DNA from: Erinaceus europaeus
Lineage: Eukaryota > Chordata > Mammalia > Eulipotyphla > Erinaceidae
Direction: 5' to 3'
Assembly: GCF_950295315.1 (NCBI RefSeq)
Contig: NC_080164.1
Span: 114,338,890 to 114,402,889 of the forward strand
DNA: 64,000 bases
This document shows, piece by piece, positions 1-10,365 of this stretch. The position numbers and the translations under genes are program-made. A model generated the notes under the pieces. It searched no databases, had not been told where the DNA came from, and saw nothing but the letters and a program-made list of their open reading frames with translations. Position 1 is the first letter of the stretch. Each line of letters begins with the position of its first letter.

Positions 1-45
<45 letters not shown>
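1..45. repeat. (TG)n microsatellite
   Basis: Uninterrupted TG dinucleotide run that continues off the left edge of the window. Confidence 0.97.
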
Positions 46-48
<3 letters not shown>

Positions 49-163
49 ATTATTCTCCTCTGTGGTAAGCATGGCAAGTGGCATGCACCTCAAAGGAAAA
101 GGGACAAACTGAGGGTGTCAGAGGTGCACAGAAAGTGAGGATGAGAATTAAGACCTTACACCT

Positions 164-490
164 CAATGTCAGGTGGTGGCTCACCTGGTAGAGCACACAC
201 TTTTCCAAGTGTAAGGACCAGGGTTCAAGACCCTGGTCTCCACCTACAGAGGAGAGTCTTCACTACTAGTGGACCATTGCTAGATTCTCTCTCTCTCTCT
301 TCATATTCTTCTTCTTCTTCATCTTCTTCTTCTTCTTTTTCTTCTTCTTCTCCCCCTTCCCCTCCCTCTCCCAGTCCCTCTCTATTTTCCTCTCTTTTAC
401 CCTCTGTAAAACAGAGAGAAAAAGAAAAACTGGCTACCAGAAGCAGTTGAGTCATGCAGGCATTGGTAAAAGGCCCTGAGCCCCAGAATG
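164..490 (+). mobile_element. Type 1 tRNA-derived SINE with expanded CT/CTT body
   Basis: The head reads as the tRNA-like 'caggtggtggctcacctgg', with a B-box-like 'gggttcaagaccc'. A pyrimidine body follows that has expanded into CTT repeats (about 308-352). The copy ends with the optional 3' module, ending in 'gagccccagaatg'. Pol III promoter boxes are inherited from the tRNA ancestor; no activity is implied. Confidence 0.85.
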
Positions 491-511
491 TTTGTGACCA
501 AGAACCTTTGT

Positions 512-804
512 GGGTTTTTTGGTTTTTTTAATATTTATCTATTCTCTTTTGTTCCCCTTGTTGTTTTATTGTTGTAGTCATTATTGTTATTGATGCTGTC
601 ATTCTTGGATAGGACAGAGAGAAATGGAGAGAGGAGGGGAAGACGGGGGGGGGAGGAAAGACAGACACCTGCAGACCTGCTTCATCACCTGTGAAGTGAT
701 TCCCCTGCAGATGGGGAGCCAGGGGCTCCAACCGGGATCCTTAAGCCAGTCCTTGCACTTTGTGCCATGTGCGCTTAACCTGCTGCACTACCGCCCAACT
801 TCCT
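512..804 (-). mobile_element. Type 2 SINE, minus strand, with TSD
   Basis: Reverse complement of the type 2 element: a 'ttgttgttttattg' tail region, 'gacagagagaaatgg', and a head ending 'ctgcactaccgcccaac'. A 10-bp TSD 'gaacctttgt' lies at 502-511 and 805-814. It sits inside an L1 3' remnant that resumes at 815. Confidence 0.9.
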
Positions 805-814
805 GAACCTTTGT

Positions 815-955
815 TTTTATACCATCACTGAGAGGGTACAGAATCTAGAGAACCTTTGAGAAAACCAATGGCTGTTTCTTTTATCTGAGAGGGGAGAGGA
901 AATAGAAAGCACACTCAGAAGTTGTAACAGATATAGGTGTGGCTTCTAAAGGAAG
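815..955 (+). mobile_element. L1 3'-end remnant (plus strand)
   Basis: The text from 'accatcactgagagg' to 'cacactcagaagttg' aligns by eye with the better preserved copy near 23.9-24.3 kb. It is interrupted upstream by the SINE at 512-804. It may resume at about 1293-1400 after the next SINE and microsatellite, where 'tgtgaccttgaggga' matches the same family. Confidence 0.55.
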
Positions 956-959
956 TGAA

Positions 960-1192
960 GGGGGGCTGGGCGGTGTTACACTAGGTTTAGCACAAGGACT
1001 CACGCAAGCATCCCAGTTCGAGTTCCTGGTTTCTCACCTGCACGGTCAGGTGAAACTGGTTGGCAGGTGTCTTATCTTCCCCTCCCCTCTCAATTTCTCT
1101 CTGTACTACCCAAAAAAATTGAAAGAATGGCCACAGGAGCAGAAGATTTTTGTAGTGCAGGCACTGAGCCCAAGCAATAACCCTGGAGACAA
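960..1192 (+). mobile_element. Type 1 SINE with 3' module
   Basis: Diverged tRNA-like head ('gggctgggcggtgttacac'), a CT-rich body ending 'caatttctctctgtactac', then the optional module 'caggcactgagcccaagc' and 'aataaccctgg'. An AAGG microsatellite has grown from its A-rich tail. Confidence 0.85.
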
Positions 1193-1195
1193 AAT

Positions 1196-1292
1196 GAAAG
1201 AAAGGGAGAGAGAGAGAGAAAGGAACGAAATAAGGAAGGAAGGAAGGAAGGAAGGAAGGAAGGAAGGAAGGAAGGAAAGAAGGAAGGAAGGA
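1196..1292. repeat. (GA)n/(GAAG)n microsatellite at SINE tail
   Basis: GA-rich start followed by about 14 copies of GAAG/AAGG, directly continuing the A-rich tail of the preceding SINE. Confidence 0.93.
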
Positions 1293-1409
1293 AACTATAT
1301 ATATGGAGAGAAGTACTCAACACATATCTGTGACCTTGAGGGAACTATGGCAGTTATCATTGGAAGAAAAACAAGGAACAGGGTACAGCATTAGTTCTGA
1401 ACTCTACAA

Positions 1410-1687
1410 ATAAAGTCCAGGCCTTTCTCAGGCCAGTCCTCTCCAGGGGAAGAACACACAAGCAGGTGGTTTTAGAAAACTCCACATATTTTGGTGCACA
1501 ACCAGGCTGAAAAACAGTCATCTGTACTTGAAAGACTTGGTTTAGCACTGGACAGATCTCTGTATTTCTGTTAAATCATGTACAACTTACAGGATCTCTA
1601 TAGGTCTCCAAGAGGTTCTTCTTAACTGCAGAGCAAATATAACCATGCACCTATGCATGGTCTGTCAAAAATAGATAATCTTTTCTT
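1410..1687. other. Unique intergenic sequence
   Basis: No repeat or coding signal recognised. Short open frames on both strands are not supported by any motif. Confidence 0.5.
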
Positions 1688-1925
1688 TTTATTATAATTT
1701 TTATTAGTGATTTAATACTGGTTGGCAATTTTAAAGGTAACAGGTATATAACTCCACACCATTTCCACCACCAGAGTTCTGTATTCCCATCCCCCCTATT
1801 GGAAACTGCAGTGGTTCTCCCAAGATCACAAATATGGGTTGACTATTATTTCAGTAGCTTTCTGTCTGTCTATCTGTCTATAACCTATCAATCAATCAAT
1901 CTGCATTTTTGCCCATTTTTTTCTA
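1688..1925 (-). mobile_element. L1 3'-end remnant (minus strand)
   Basis: Reads on the minus strand as the 3' end shared with the 24.3-24.5 kb copy: 'ttgggagaaccactgcag', 'ggaaatggtgtggagtta', then AT-rich sequence ending in an 'aatcactaataaaa'-like tail. Confidence 0.65.
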
Positions 1926-2289
1926 TAGTCCTGTCTTCTCTTCTTCTTCTTCTTCTTTTTTTTTTTTGTAAAATAGAAAGTATCTACAAAACCATAGAAA
2001 AAGGGGTGAAATTCCACACATTTCCCACCACCAGTTTCATATCCCATCTCCTCCATTGGAAGCTTTCCTATTCTTTATCTCTCTGGGAGCATGGACCCAG
2101 GATCATTATGGGGTGCAGAAGGTGGGAGGTCTGGCTTCTGTAATTGCTTCTCTTATGGACATGAACATTGACAGGATGATCCATATTCACAGCCTGTCCC
2201 TATCTTTCCCTACTGGGGCACGGTTCTAGAGAGTGGGATTACAGAATACATTGGTGAAGTTGTTTGTCCAGATGAGCCAGGTTAACATC

Positions 2290-3480
2290 GTGGTAGCATC
2301 TGCAACATGGTGTTTGGAACATATATTCTTTTGCTTCCTCCTTTCTTGTGGGACTTGGTTCATTAGTTCTTGTAAGGTGGGGTTGATTGTGGCAGATTCT
2401 TTTAGTTCTTGAATACTTGAGTAAACTTTTATTTCTCCCTCATACTTGAAGGATAATTTTGCTGGGTACAATATTTGTGGGTGGGATTTCCTCTCCTTTA
2501 GAACTTTGAATATGTCAGCCCACTCTCTCCTGGCCTCTAGAGTTTGTAAAGAGAAATCTAATTAAAGTCTTATAGCTCTGCCTTTGTATGTAACGTCTTT
2601 CCTTTCCAGCAAATTTTTTTCCTTGTGGTTGACTTTTGATAGTTTTACAATAATGTGCCTTGGTGTTGGTCTTTTTGTATTTATGAATCTGGGTTATCAT
2701 TCCGCCTCTTGGACAAGAAAGTTCTGATGGTTTCCTAAGTAAGGAAAATTCTCAGCTAAAACTGCTCTGAAAATGGACTCTGGGTCTTTGGCCTTGTCCT
2801 CCTCTTCAGTTACACCTATCACTCTTATATTCAATCTTTTGATGGAGTCTGCAATTTCACAGAGAGTTGCTTCAGTCTTTCTAAACCATTCCTCTCCCTC
2901 ATCTTTGAATTGAAAGAGTGGCCTAGCTGTATCTTCTGGACTAGAGATTATTTCTCCTGAATGTGTGGATCTATTTGCTAAGCCTTCTACCTGGGCATGG
3001 GTTGCAGTTAGGGTGTCTTTTACTTCTTGGATTTCTGACTGAAGTTTTTCTTTCAAGAACTTGGTGATTGATGTCTGTTATAAATTCATCTCTCATGCAT
3101 TTTAATTCCATAATAACATGCTCTTTTTATTATTTATAAAAAGAAAACATTGACAAAACCATAGGATAAGAGGGGTTCAACTCCATGCAGTTCCCACCAC
3201 CAGAACTCTATATCCCATCCCATCCCCTGATAGCTTTCCTATTCTTTATTTATCCCTCCGGGAGTATGGACCCAGGGTCATTGTGGGATGCAGTAACATG
3301 CTCTTTTAATTCTTGCTTAAATTCCTGGAGAGCCCTTATAATGAGCTCGGTGTAGTCTTTCTCTGAGAGTTTCTTTATATCTGTAATTCCTTGGATTTCC
3401 TGTTTCATTTCTGTCTGGCTGATATGGCATAGTTGGCTGTTTAGTTCTGTTTCTCTGCTTATGCATTTTTTGTGCTAGTT
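2290..3480 (-). pseudogene. L1 ORF1p-like RNA-binding protein, degraded
   Basis: L1 ORF1p is an RNA-binding, trimeric coiled-coil chaperone of L1 ribonucleoprotein. The best preserved piece (2697-3056 minus, 119 codons) contains 'LNIRVIGVTEEEDKAKDPES' followed by an 'AENFPYLG' stretch and 'QEAE'. This is the typical ORF1p RRM and linker region, preceded by a heptad-like stretch with 'KDTLTATHAQVEGL'. A second piece (within 2226-2471 minus) has 'PAKLSFKYEGEIKVYSS' and 'TLQELMNQV', the normal C-terminal domain. Its last codons already run into the 3' UTR. Between them (2515-2700) the frame shifts but the nucleotide sequence still resembles ORF1. Upstream codons near 3300-3480 are separated by a 166-bp insertion. 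Frameshifts, stops and the insertion make it non-functional. Confidence 0.75.
3128..3293 (-). mobile_element. 5'-truncated L1 3' UTR inserted in L1 ORF1
   Basis: A 166-bp insert with a perfect 14-bp TSD 'taacatgctctttt' (3114-3127 and 3294-3307). On the minus strand it is the end of the L1 3' UTR, with 'gtccatactcccggaggg', 'ttctggtggtgggaact' and an A-rich tail. Classic target-primed reverse transcription with severe 5' truncation. Confidence 0.9.
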
Positions 3481-3734
3481 ATTAATGACCAGCAGGTGGT
3501 GCTATTTTAAGCTCTAGGCTTTTCTTGCTTGTATAATCTATGGCACTTGGGATGGGGTGGGGGTGGGTGTTTTGGGCTGTCTTGTGGTCACAAATGCCAT
3601 GTTTTATGTTATGTCCTTGCCTTGAATTCAGAAGGTTAAAGCCCCTCCCTGAGTCAAAGACTGAGAGGTTTTAAGCTCCTGTCTCTTTTCTTCTGACATT
3701 AGGAACAATGTTGCTTGCTGCACTCAAAGTGAAA

Positions 3735-3985
3735 TCGCCAAAATGGTGCAGCTCAGCGTCCCCTTCACCCAAAGCTCTGATTTGACTTTGCTGTTCTTCA
3801 ACCCGCACCTGCACCCCTTTCCTCTCCAGCCTCCAACTACACTGGAGCACCCACCTGAGGCTGCAGAACTTTCAGCTGTAGATTATGATTTCAATTGGAT
3901 CTCCTGTTGTATTTATTTGTTGTTTTGGAAGGAGAGGAGATTTGGTCTCAGTTATTCCATGGTCACGCCTCTCAGAAGTCTCTCT
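3735..3985. other. Unassigned sequence upstream of the half-L1
   Basis: May be more of the L1 5' region or flanking DNA. An 85-codon plus-strand frame here has no recognisable domain. Confidence 0.35.
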
Positions 3986-4195
3986 TCTCTTCCTTTCTAA
4001 GTCACACCTATTACTACTTCCAAATGTCCTTTCTTTTTTCTCTTCTCTCTTTGGGTCCTAATGGAATTGGGTTTCAGGGTCCTCTAGTCATCTTCCCCTA
4101 ACAGTCTCCCCCTCTCTGGGAGTATGGACCAAAATTCTTTTTGGTGTGAAGAAGGTGGAAGTTCTGGTTTCTGGTTCTCTGCTGGATATGGGTGT
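3986..4195 (-). mobile_element. L1 3' UTR fragment, minus strand
   Basis: Contains 'gggagtatggacc', 'tggtgtgaagaaggtgg' and 'ctagtcatcttccccta', which match the reverse complement of the 23.78-23.86 kb copy. Confidence 0.6.
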
Positions 4196-4491
4196 TGTAG
4201 ATAGTCTGTTCTTGCTGTGAAGTTTTAAACTCATCACATCTCTTGAACCTAACTGTGTTCTTTATATTTGCTATACATTGAAGTTAAAAACTGAAGCAAG
4301 CCTGATATGTTTTCATAACTCTTAAATTCCATAGGTACATTCATGTATTTGGTCATTGCTTCAGATTCTGTGACAGGCAAGAGCTATTCATATTTTGCTC
4401 TGTTCTGTTTAAGATAAAGCCCTTTCCCAAAAATTATTACACTACCATCTGAGCTGCAATACTAATCAAAAAGATAAGAACTGTGACTCCC

Positions 4492-4700
4492 CAAAGTGGT
4501 AGCAGACCCAGTTGAGCACACATGTTATAATATGTAAGGATCCATGTTCAAGCCTCCATCCCCCACCTGCAGGGGGAGTTTCGAGAGTGGTGGAGCATAG
4601 CTGCAGGAATCTGTCACTCTCCCTCTTTATCTCCCTCTCCCTTCTTTATTTCTCTCTGTCTTTATTAAATAAATTAATATAATAAATATTTTTAAAAATA
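4492..4700 (+). mobile_element. Type 1 SINE
   Basis: tRNA-like head with 'gttgagcacacatg' and 'atgttcaagcctcc', then 'ccccacctgcaggggg', a CT-rich body and an AT-rich 'taaataaattaatataata' tail. Confidence 0.85.
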
Positions 4701-5454
4701 TGACTTCCTCTCCTATTTTTCAATGGGGACTAACTTTTCAAGTGGTTCAATTTAAAAAAGATAGAGTAGAAGAACTTAGGCCGAGAGACCTTACCCAACT
4801 GACAGTGTATTTTGTCCTCTTAGGGAGAGACAGTCGTTATGGTTCTGTAGGTCCAGAGCACGAAAGGGCTTTCTGCTCACTGAAAATGAGCTCTATTCAC
4901 AACTGTGCCTTTTCAGAGTTTGGCTGTCCACATTTTCTTGGACGCTGTTAGAGTTATAAAATAAACACTTCCAGGATTGTTTTCTTAAAAGTCAGTCCAA
5001 CAGAAAATAAAATGAAAAGAACTTTTCTGAGCCTTCAATTTAACATGGGTCCATTTAACTAGGAACATACCTTTTTCTTCTTCCCTTTCAACTTCTTCAG
5101 ACTGATCTTTGTTTTTCAAAGTCTCCACACTGGCTCATTCCACTGGAGACTACTTTTTTGATGGCTGGCTCCACTCTGTGACAACATTTGGATGTCAGTT
5201 ATTTATTTAAGATCTGAATTCAGGCAAATACTGAGACAGGTGTTTAGGAACCAGAATAGTAGTTAAGTAATTATAGAACATAAAGCTAGAGTAAAACTCA
5301 TGGGATGTATGATATGGTCATCAGCTTTTAAGCAAGTCAAAGTCTAACATCCCATTTACATTTGGGCTACTTGAAGCATTGAAGGAGTATTTTGTGAATA
5401 CATAGTTACTAGCTAAGAAGTGGGGAGGAGTAGAATAAGAAATTTATCAAGGAA
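4701..5454. other. Unique intergenic sequence
   Basis: No repeat family recognised. A short open frame (4700-4951 plus) has no motif and no conservation evidence. Confidence 0.5.
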
Positions 5455-5514
5455 GGGGATTGGATACAAAGTTCTGGTGGTGAGAATTGCATGGAATTGT
5501 ACCCATCTTATCCT

Positions 5515-5548
<34 letters not shown>

Positions 5549-5812
5549 CTTTATTTCTTTGATAGAGACAGCCAGAAATCAAGGGAGTAGGGGATGATAG
5601 AGAGGGAGAGAGACAGAGAGACAGCTGCAGTCCAGCTTCAACACTTGTAAAGCTTTCCCCCTGCAGGTGGGGAGTAGGGACTCGAACCCGGGTCCTTAGG
5701 CATTGTAATACATGTGCTCAACCAGGTGCACCCCCACCCAGCCCCCACCCCTCTTATCCTATGGTCTTGTCAATATTTCCATTTTATAAATAAAAATCTA
5801 AAAAAAGATAAA
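5455..5812 (+). mobile_element. L1 3'-end remnant split by a SINE
   Basis: 5455-5514 ('gttctggtggtgagaatt', 'ggaattgtaccc') and 5761-5812 ('atggtcttgtcaatattt', 'ttataaataaaa') form one L1 3' tail once the SINE at 5515-5746 is removed. Confidence 0.8.
5515..5746 (-). mobile_element. Type 1 SINE, minus strand, with TSD and (TA)n
   Basis: A TSD 'accc(a/c)tcttatcct' is at 5501-5514 and 5747-5760, with one mismatch. The tail has become a TA microsatellite (about 5520-5549). The B-box region reads as the complement of 'gggttcgagtccc'. Confidence 0.9.
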
Positions 5813-6189
5813 AGTGTTTCGAATCTCATATCATCTACTTTTTCTAAAAGAGAAATATCTTTGTTGCTTAGAAAACAAACTAATGGCACCTCCTACCACA
5901 CACTCAATTCTAAGATTAGAACATAGTGAGGACCAGCTTGGAGTTGAATCTAATCACATAGGCCTAAGTTTGAACCTTTTTTTTTTTTTTTGAGTCTATC
6001 AAGAAGAAGAAAATGAATTCCCAGAGTGAGAAATGTATACATCAGGTATCTCATAAAGGTAGTAGGAAATGTCATAGAAAATTTTATTCCAGAAATCAGA
6101 CCTTTGGTAAATGCCTGGAAATATTTGCTATTGTTTCAGATAAGCAACTATAACCTACCTTCCAAGAGCCACTTTATAGTGATATTTGG
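5813..6189. other. Unique intergenic sequence
   Basis: AT-rich, with one poly(T) run at about 5978-5992. Nothing else recognised. Confidence 0.5.
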
Positions 6190-6200
6190 AAACTTCTATA

Positions 6201-6332
6201 ATACAGGACTGGGTAGTGGCATACCTGGTTGAGCACACATTACAATGCACAAGGACCCAGGTTTAAGCTCCTGGTCCCTACCCGCAGGGAGAATGCTTTG
6301 CGAGTGGTGAAGCAGTGTTTCAGGTGTCTCAT

Positions 6333-6374
<42 letters not shown>

Positions 6375-6744
6375 CCAGGGTTATTGCTGGAGATCTGTGC
6401 CAGCACTATGAGCCCACTGCTCCTGGAGGCCATTATTTTCTTTTTATTTGACATGACAGAGAGAAATTGACAGGGAAGGGGAGCATAGAGGGATAGAAGG
6501 AAAAAGAAAGATAGATAGATACCTGCAGACCTACTTCACCACTTGTGAAGTGACCCCCCTGCAGGTGGGCCAGGGGCTCAAACCTGGATCCTTGCATGGG
6601 TCCTTGCACTTCAAACTATGTGCACAGAACCTGTTGCACCACTGCCTGGCCCCTGTATTTCTCCCTCTCTATCACCTCCTTCTTTCTTAGTTTCTGGCTC
6701 TCGATCCAATAAATAAATAAAGATAATAAAACATTTAAATAAAT
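6201..6744 (+). mobile_element. Type 1 SINE interrupted by another SINE
   Basis: The outer element starts 'atacaggactgggtagtgg' and ends 'aaataaataaagataataaa' near 6735. It is bounded by the TSD 'aaacttctata' at 6190-6200 and 6745-6755. Its CT-rich body is split by a minus-strand SINE at about 6375-6653. Confidence 0.88.
6375..6653 (-). mobile_element. Long-form SINE nested in type 1 SINE
   Basis: Begins with the complement of the 3' module ('ccagggttattgctggag', 'actgctcctggaggcc') and ends at a head with 'ccactgcctggcccc'. The CT run beside it (about 6333-6369) is a (CT)n microsatellite in the host SINE. Confidence 0.82.
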
Positions 6745-6835
6745 AAACTTCTATAGTCCTAATGCAGAAAAACCTAGTTACTTGTAGACAGACAATAGGA
6801 AAAAGAGAACAGATGTGTTATACAAGGTAGTATGA

Positions 6836-7110
6836 GAGTGAGCAGTAGAGAACCCAGTTGAGCACACACTTTACCATGTACAAGGATCCAGATGTGAACC
6901 TCTGCTCCCCACCTTTGGGGGGAGGTTTTGTGAGAGGTGAAGCAGGTTTGCAGGTGTCTTTCTCTCTCCCTACTTCCCATTTCAATTTCTATCTATCCTA
7001 TCTAATTAAAAAGAAAAGAAAAAGAAAAGGAAGGAAAAGAAAAAGGAACAATGGCCACCAGGAGGGTGGATTTGTCATGCAAGCACATATTCCCAAAGAA
7101 AACCATGAAT
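6836..7110 (+). mobile_element. Type 1 SINE with 3' module
   Basis: Head 'gagtgagcagtagagaaccc', 'gaagcaggtttgcagg', CT body, A/G-rich tail and a diverged 3' module ('atggccaccaggaggg'). Confidence 0.8.
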
Positions 7111-7200
7111 TACCAATAAAAAGGGCTCATGAAAGGTTCTGGCTTAGGACCCAAGGTGGCTTCATGTGACTAAATGGGTCCTATGTCCATGGGTAGATTT

Positions 7201-7460
7201 TTTTTTTATAATTTATTTATTTTCCCTTTTGTTGCCTTTGTTTTTTTATTGTTGTTCTATTTATTATTGTTGTTGTTGTTGATGTCATTGTAGTTAGATA
7301 GGACAGAGAGAAATGGAGAGAGGAGGGGAAGACAGAGAGGGGGAGAGAAAGATAGATACCTGCAGATCTGCTTCACCGCCTGTGAAGTGACTCCCCTGCA
7401 GGTGGGAAGCCAGGGGCTCAAACCAAGATCCTTACTCTGGTCCTTGCGCTTTGTGCCATT
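7201..7460 (-). mobile_element. Type 2 SINE, minus strand, with TSD
   Basis: A 9-bp TSD 'ggtagattt' lies at 7192-7200 and 7461-7469. The body contains 'gacagagagaaatggagag' and 'gcaggtgggaagccagg'. Confidence 0.9.
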
Positions 7461-7469
7461 GGTAGATTT

Positions 7470-8010
7470 AACGTGAAGTTGATACCATTTAGTATTTCAA
7501 TGGCACAGGCTTCTTCCAAAGCCCTTCCAGGGAGCCTAACAATATAGTCAAGGGGCATTTGGCTATTATACTCTTAAAGAGCTTCCCCTGAATGAAAGAA
7601 GCTTCAGGTCCCTGAAAACCTGAATGTTCATCTGCAATGATGGCTTGTTTGTAACTTCTTTGAAAACCAAGCCAAGTCAAAGCTGATAAAACTGTGGACA
7701 GACATCGTCTTTGCTTTCTAATTTTTCAGAGGCCTTAACACCAACCCTTGAATCTAGTTGAAAGGATCAGTTTCCTTCTTACAGTATCAGAAACAAGATA
7801 TTCTATTCCAAGAACCTACAGACCGCATAGCTTCAGGGGACCCTGCCAAGTTAAGGAACAGGTGACCCAAACACAGACCTAAAGACACTTCAAAATCTAG
7901 CCAAGAGTATGAAAGTGTACAGTTGGTTCACTTAGTGGATCCCATTGAGCAACTGAAACAGGTCATAATGAGGAACACAGCCAAAAGGTACACTCCTTCC
8001 TGAAGAAAAA
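7470..8010. other. Unique intergenic sequence
   Basis: No repeats recognised. A 63-codon minus-strand frame (7489-7680) has no motif. Confidence 0.5.
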
Positions 8011-8016
8011 GTGGTT

Positions 8017-8304
8017 TTAGGAGAAGAAGAAGAAGAAGAAGAAGAAGAAGAAGAAGAAGAAGAAGAAGGAGAAGGAGAAGGAGAAGGAGAAGGAGAAGGA
8101 GAAGGAGAAGGAGAAGGAGAAGGAGAAGGAGAAGGAGAAGGAGAAGGAGAAGGAGAAGGAGAAGGAGAAGGAGAAGAAGAGGAGGAGGAGGAGGAGGACG
8201 AGGAGGAGGACGAGGAGGACGAGGAGGACGAAGAAGAAGGGGAAGGGGAAGGAGAAGGGGCAGAAGAGGAGGAGGAGGAGGAAGGGGAGGGGGAGAAGAA
8301 GCAT
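8017..8304. repeat. Compound GAA/GAAGGA/GAGGAC purine microsatellite
   Basis: A (GAA)n block (8017-8066), an almost pure (GAAGGA)n block (8067-8175), then interrupted GAG/GAC and GGGGAA repeats. Strictly purine on the plus strand to about 8197 apart from scattered C. Frames of poly-Glu or poly-Ser crossing it are artefacts of the repeat. Confidence 0.97.
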
Positions 8305-8477
8305 GATGACATTAGAGACATGGCTAGTTCAGGTTCAAACTTTATCTAAACTTCTTGTCTCTCTGGTATCAGGAGTCAATCCTCACTCTCCAAGAAATTG
8401 CTGGATAGGAAGGGGAGAGGAGGTGAACTGAACATTTACTGAATTGTTCCACTCTGAACAAATCTGATGGCAGCACT

Positions 8478-8575
8478 GTATAGATCATGTCATTTCATCT
8501 TCATAACACTCTGAAAGACTACATTTCACAGATGAAGAAACAGAGACTAATAGAAGCAGTGGAAAGCAGTGAGTG
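8478..8575 (+). mobile_element. MIR SINE fragment
   Basis: 'catttcatcttcataacac' followed by 'ttcacagatgaagaaacag' is the conserved MIR core and 3' region. Old, shared by all mammals. Confidence 0.75.
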
Positions 8576-9029
8576 ATGGAGTCAGGATTCCAAACTCAGA
8601 TAAAAAAGAAGAAGAAGAAGCTGGGACTAAAAGTTAAGCAGGTTTCTAGGGCTTTTTTTAACTTAAGGTACATTCTCTATGACCACAAGCAGCTATATAG
8701 CAAGGAGTGAAGAAAAGGGACACTTTAAAGGGAGTGGAAGGACTTCTTCCCCTCATTCTGTTAACAATATGAACCCTAATGCCTTCACGACACTAACACA
8801 TTAGGGCAGGCCAAGGCAACAGGTAAGAAAGAAAGAAAGCAGAAGAAGAAAGTATGTAGGAAGAAAGGAAAAGGAAGGAGAAACAAAGCAATGAAATTCC
8901 AAGGATGGTTTACACAACCTCATTGGAGTCACAGAATCCCAAGTGTAGAATTAATTTTAATAAACATTTAAATTAGACTCAAACAGCATATTGGATTATC
9001 TCAATTGGCTACAACTGAGATTAATTTCT
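8576..9029. other. Unique intergenic sequence with A/G-rich tracts
   Basis: Short GAA-rich stretches (8610-8625, 8825-8885). No gene signal. Confidence 0.5.
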
Positions 9030-9190
9030 GGTGCCACTTGTATGATCTTGAGCAAGTTACTTAAACTCTCTATGCTTAAATGTCCTCATATGAAAATTGG
9101 AAGTAAAATAGTACCTGCCTATTGCATTTTCAGGGCTGAGATAGGTTAAATATGTTTATAAAGATAAAGCTCTTAAAATAGTAGTACTAT
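9030..9190 (+). mobile_element. MIR SINE
   Basis: 'gatcttgagcaagttactta' then 'tgtcctcatatgaaaattgg' and 'tagtacctgcctattgc' follow the MIR consensus order. Confidence 0.85.
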
Positions 9191-9220
9191 GTTGTTGGAA
9201 AAGTTATGATGTATTTTTCT

Positions 9221-9375
9221 TTTTTTTTAGATTTTATTTATTTATTTATTTATGAGAAAGATAGGAGGAAAGAAAGAATCAGATATTACTCTGGCACATG
9301 TGCTGCTGGGAATCAAACTCAGGACCTCATGCTTGAGAGTCCAAAGCTTTATCACTGCACCACCTCCCAGACCAC
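9221..9375 (-). mobile_element. Type 3 SINE, minus strand, with 16-bp TSD
   Basis: TSD 'tatgatgtatttttct' at 9205-9220 and 9376-9391. The minus strand shows the tRNA-like head of type 3, with 'caaagctttatcactgcac' on the plus strand as its complement. Confidence 0.92.
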
Positions 9376-9391
9376 TATGATGTATTTTTCT

Positions 9392-10352
9392 GTTTTTATG
9401 TGCAAAAATGTAGCATGGCTTTTCCGACAACTATGATGTGGTGGAGAAAGTGGCAACACCTCCACCATCACTTTTAACAATGAAATCGCATGTGAAAGCT
9501 GATACAATGCAAGGGTCTGCTAATTAGTTCACTTGTAGTACAGATTTCAGTATCCACATCAAGAGGGGACAGGATGAAAAAGGCAGCCAACCCCTGACAC
9601 CTTGGAGCTCACAGGCTAACATTCATTGTCTTTATCACTTCTAAAATACAAGGGGAAATTGACCTTTGTTTTTTGTTTGTTCTTTTAGTGTCACTGCAAG
9701 TGAGCTTTTATTATTATTATTATTAAATTTATTTAGCTAGTGTCATTAATTACGTATGTAGCACTCAGTTTGTGTCCACTTCAAAATGTTGCTTGGCAAG
9801 GGTGTAAAGGATAGCCAAGCGAGGTGCTGGCTGCATGCAATTATTCCACAGTTGTCCCCTTTAGAGAGAAGTCTAATGGCTACGTGTCATGATCAAGTGT
9901 CTGACACAGAGGGAGGAAAGTCTTCATTTCTATGGGTTCATGTGTTTCAGATCGCCTGGTGAGTACTGACTCTTCATTTTCAGGAAAGTGTCACTGAAAA
10001 GGCATCTTTATGTCATCTAACACGTGTTTAGTGATTACTTTATCTGCAAGTGGGGGAGATGATACTAAATGATTGCTTCCTCCATCTGGTTAGAGCTGAC
10101 AGGGCTGTCACTACTTCCTCAATGGATTCAGCACACTCGCTGCTGCATTTCACAAACATGTCTGACCCACAGCCCAGAGACATAAGGACAGTTTGAGAAT
10201 GGACTTAAGCAAAAGCAGACAATGAATTCGGTATCGCATTAAAAAAAAAGGGTGGTGGGATTTATTTAAAGTTCATCTTGCCTTTATTCCAGGGACAAGA
10301 GCTTGTTTCCTGCTTTCATTGTCACAATGGATTATTTAGTCAACTCTTTATA
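9392..10352. other. Unique intergenic sequence
   Basis: Includes an ATT run (9710-9735). The stretch about 9990-10200 is repeat-free and of mixed composition and could be conserved non-coding DNA. No gene recognised. Confidence 0.45.
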
Positions 10353-10365
10353 ATGTTAAGTTTTT

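Larger units (their letters stand above)
1958..3730 (-). mobile_element. ORF1-only LINE-1 (half-L1-like), minus strand
   Basis: In minus-strand order this has a 5' leader (about 3730-3480), a decayed L1 ORF1 (about 3480-2290), then directly the family's 3' UTR (about 2290-1970) and a poly(A) tract (poly(T) at 1958-1969 on the plus strand). No ORF2 (endonuclease/reverse transcriptase) sequence lies between ORF1 and the 3' UTR. This is the layout of half-L1 (HAL1) elements, which depend on enzymes supplied by full L1s. The 3' UTR matches the 33.4-33.9 kb and 61.8-62.2 kb copies. ORF1 is interrupted by a later insertion at 3128-3293. An alternative is an ordinary L1 that lost ORF2 by a private deletion. 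Confidence 0.7.

Noticed and set aside
8011..8349. Glu/Gly-rich 112-codon frame and Ser/Pro frames on the other strand
   Set aside because: Created by the GAAGGA microsatellite; all frames are open on both strands.
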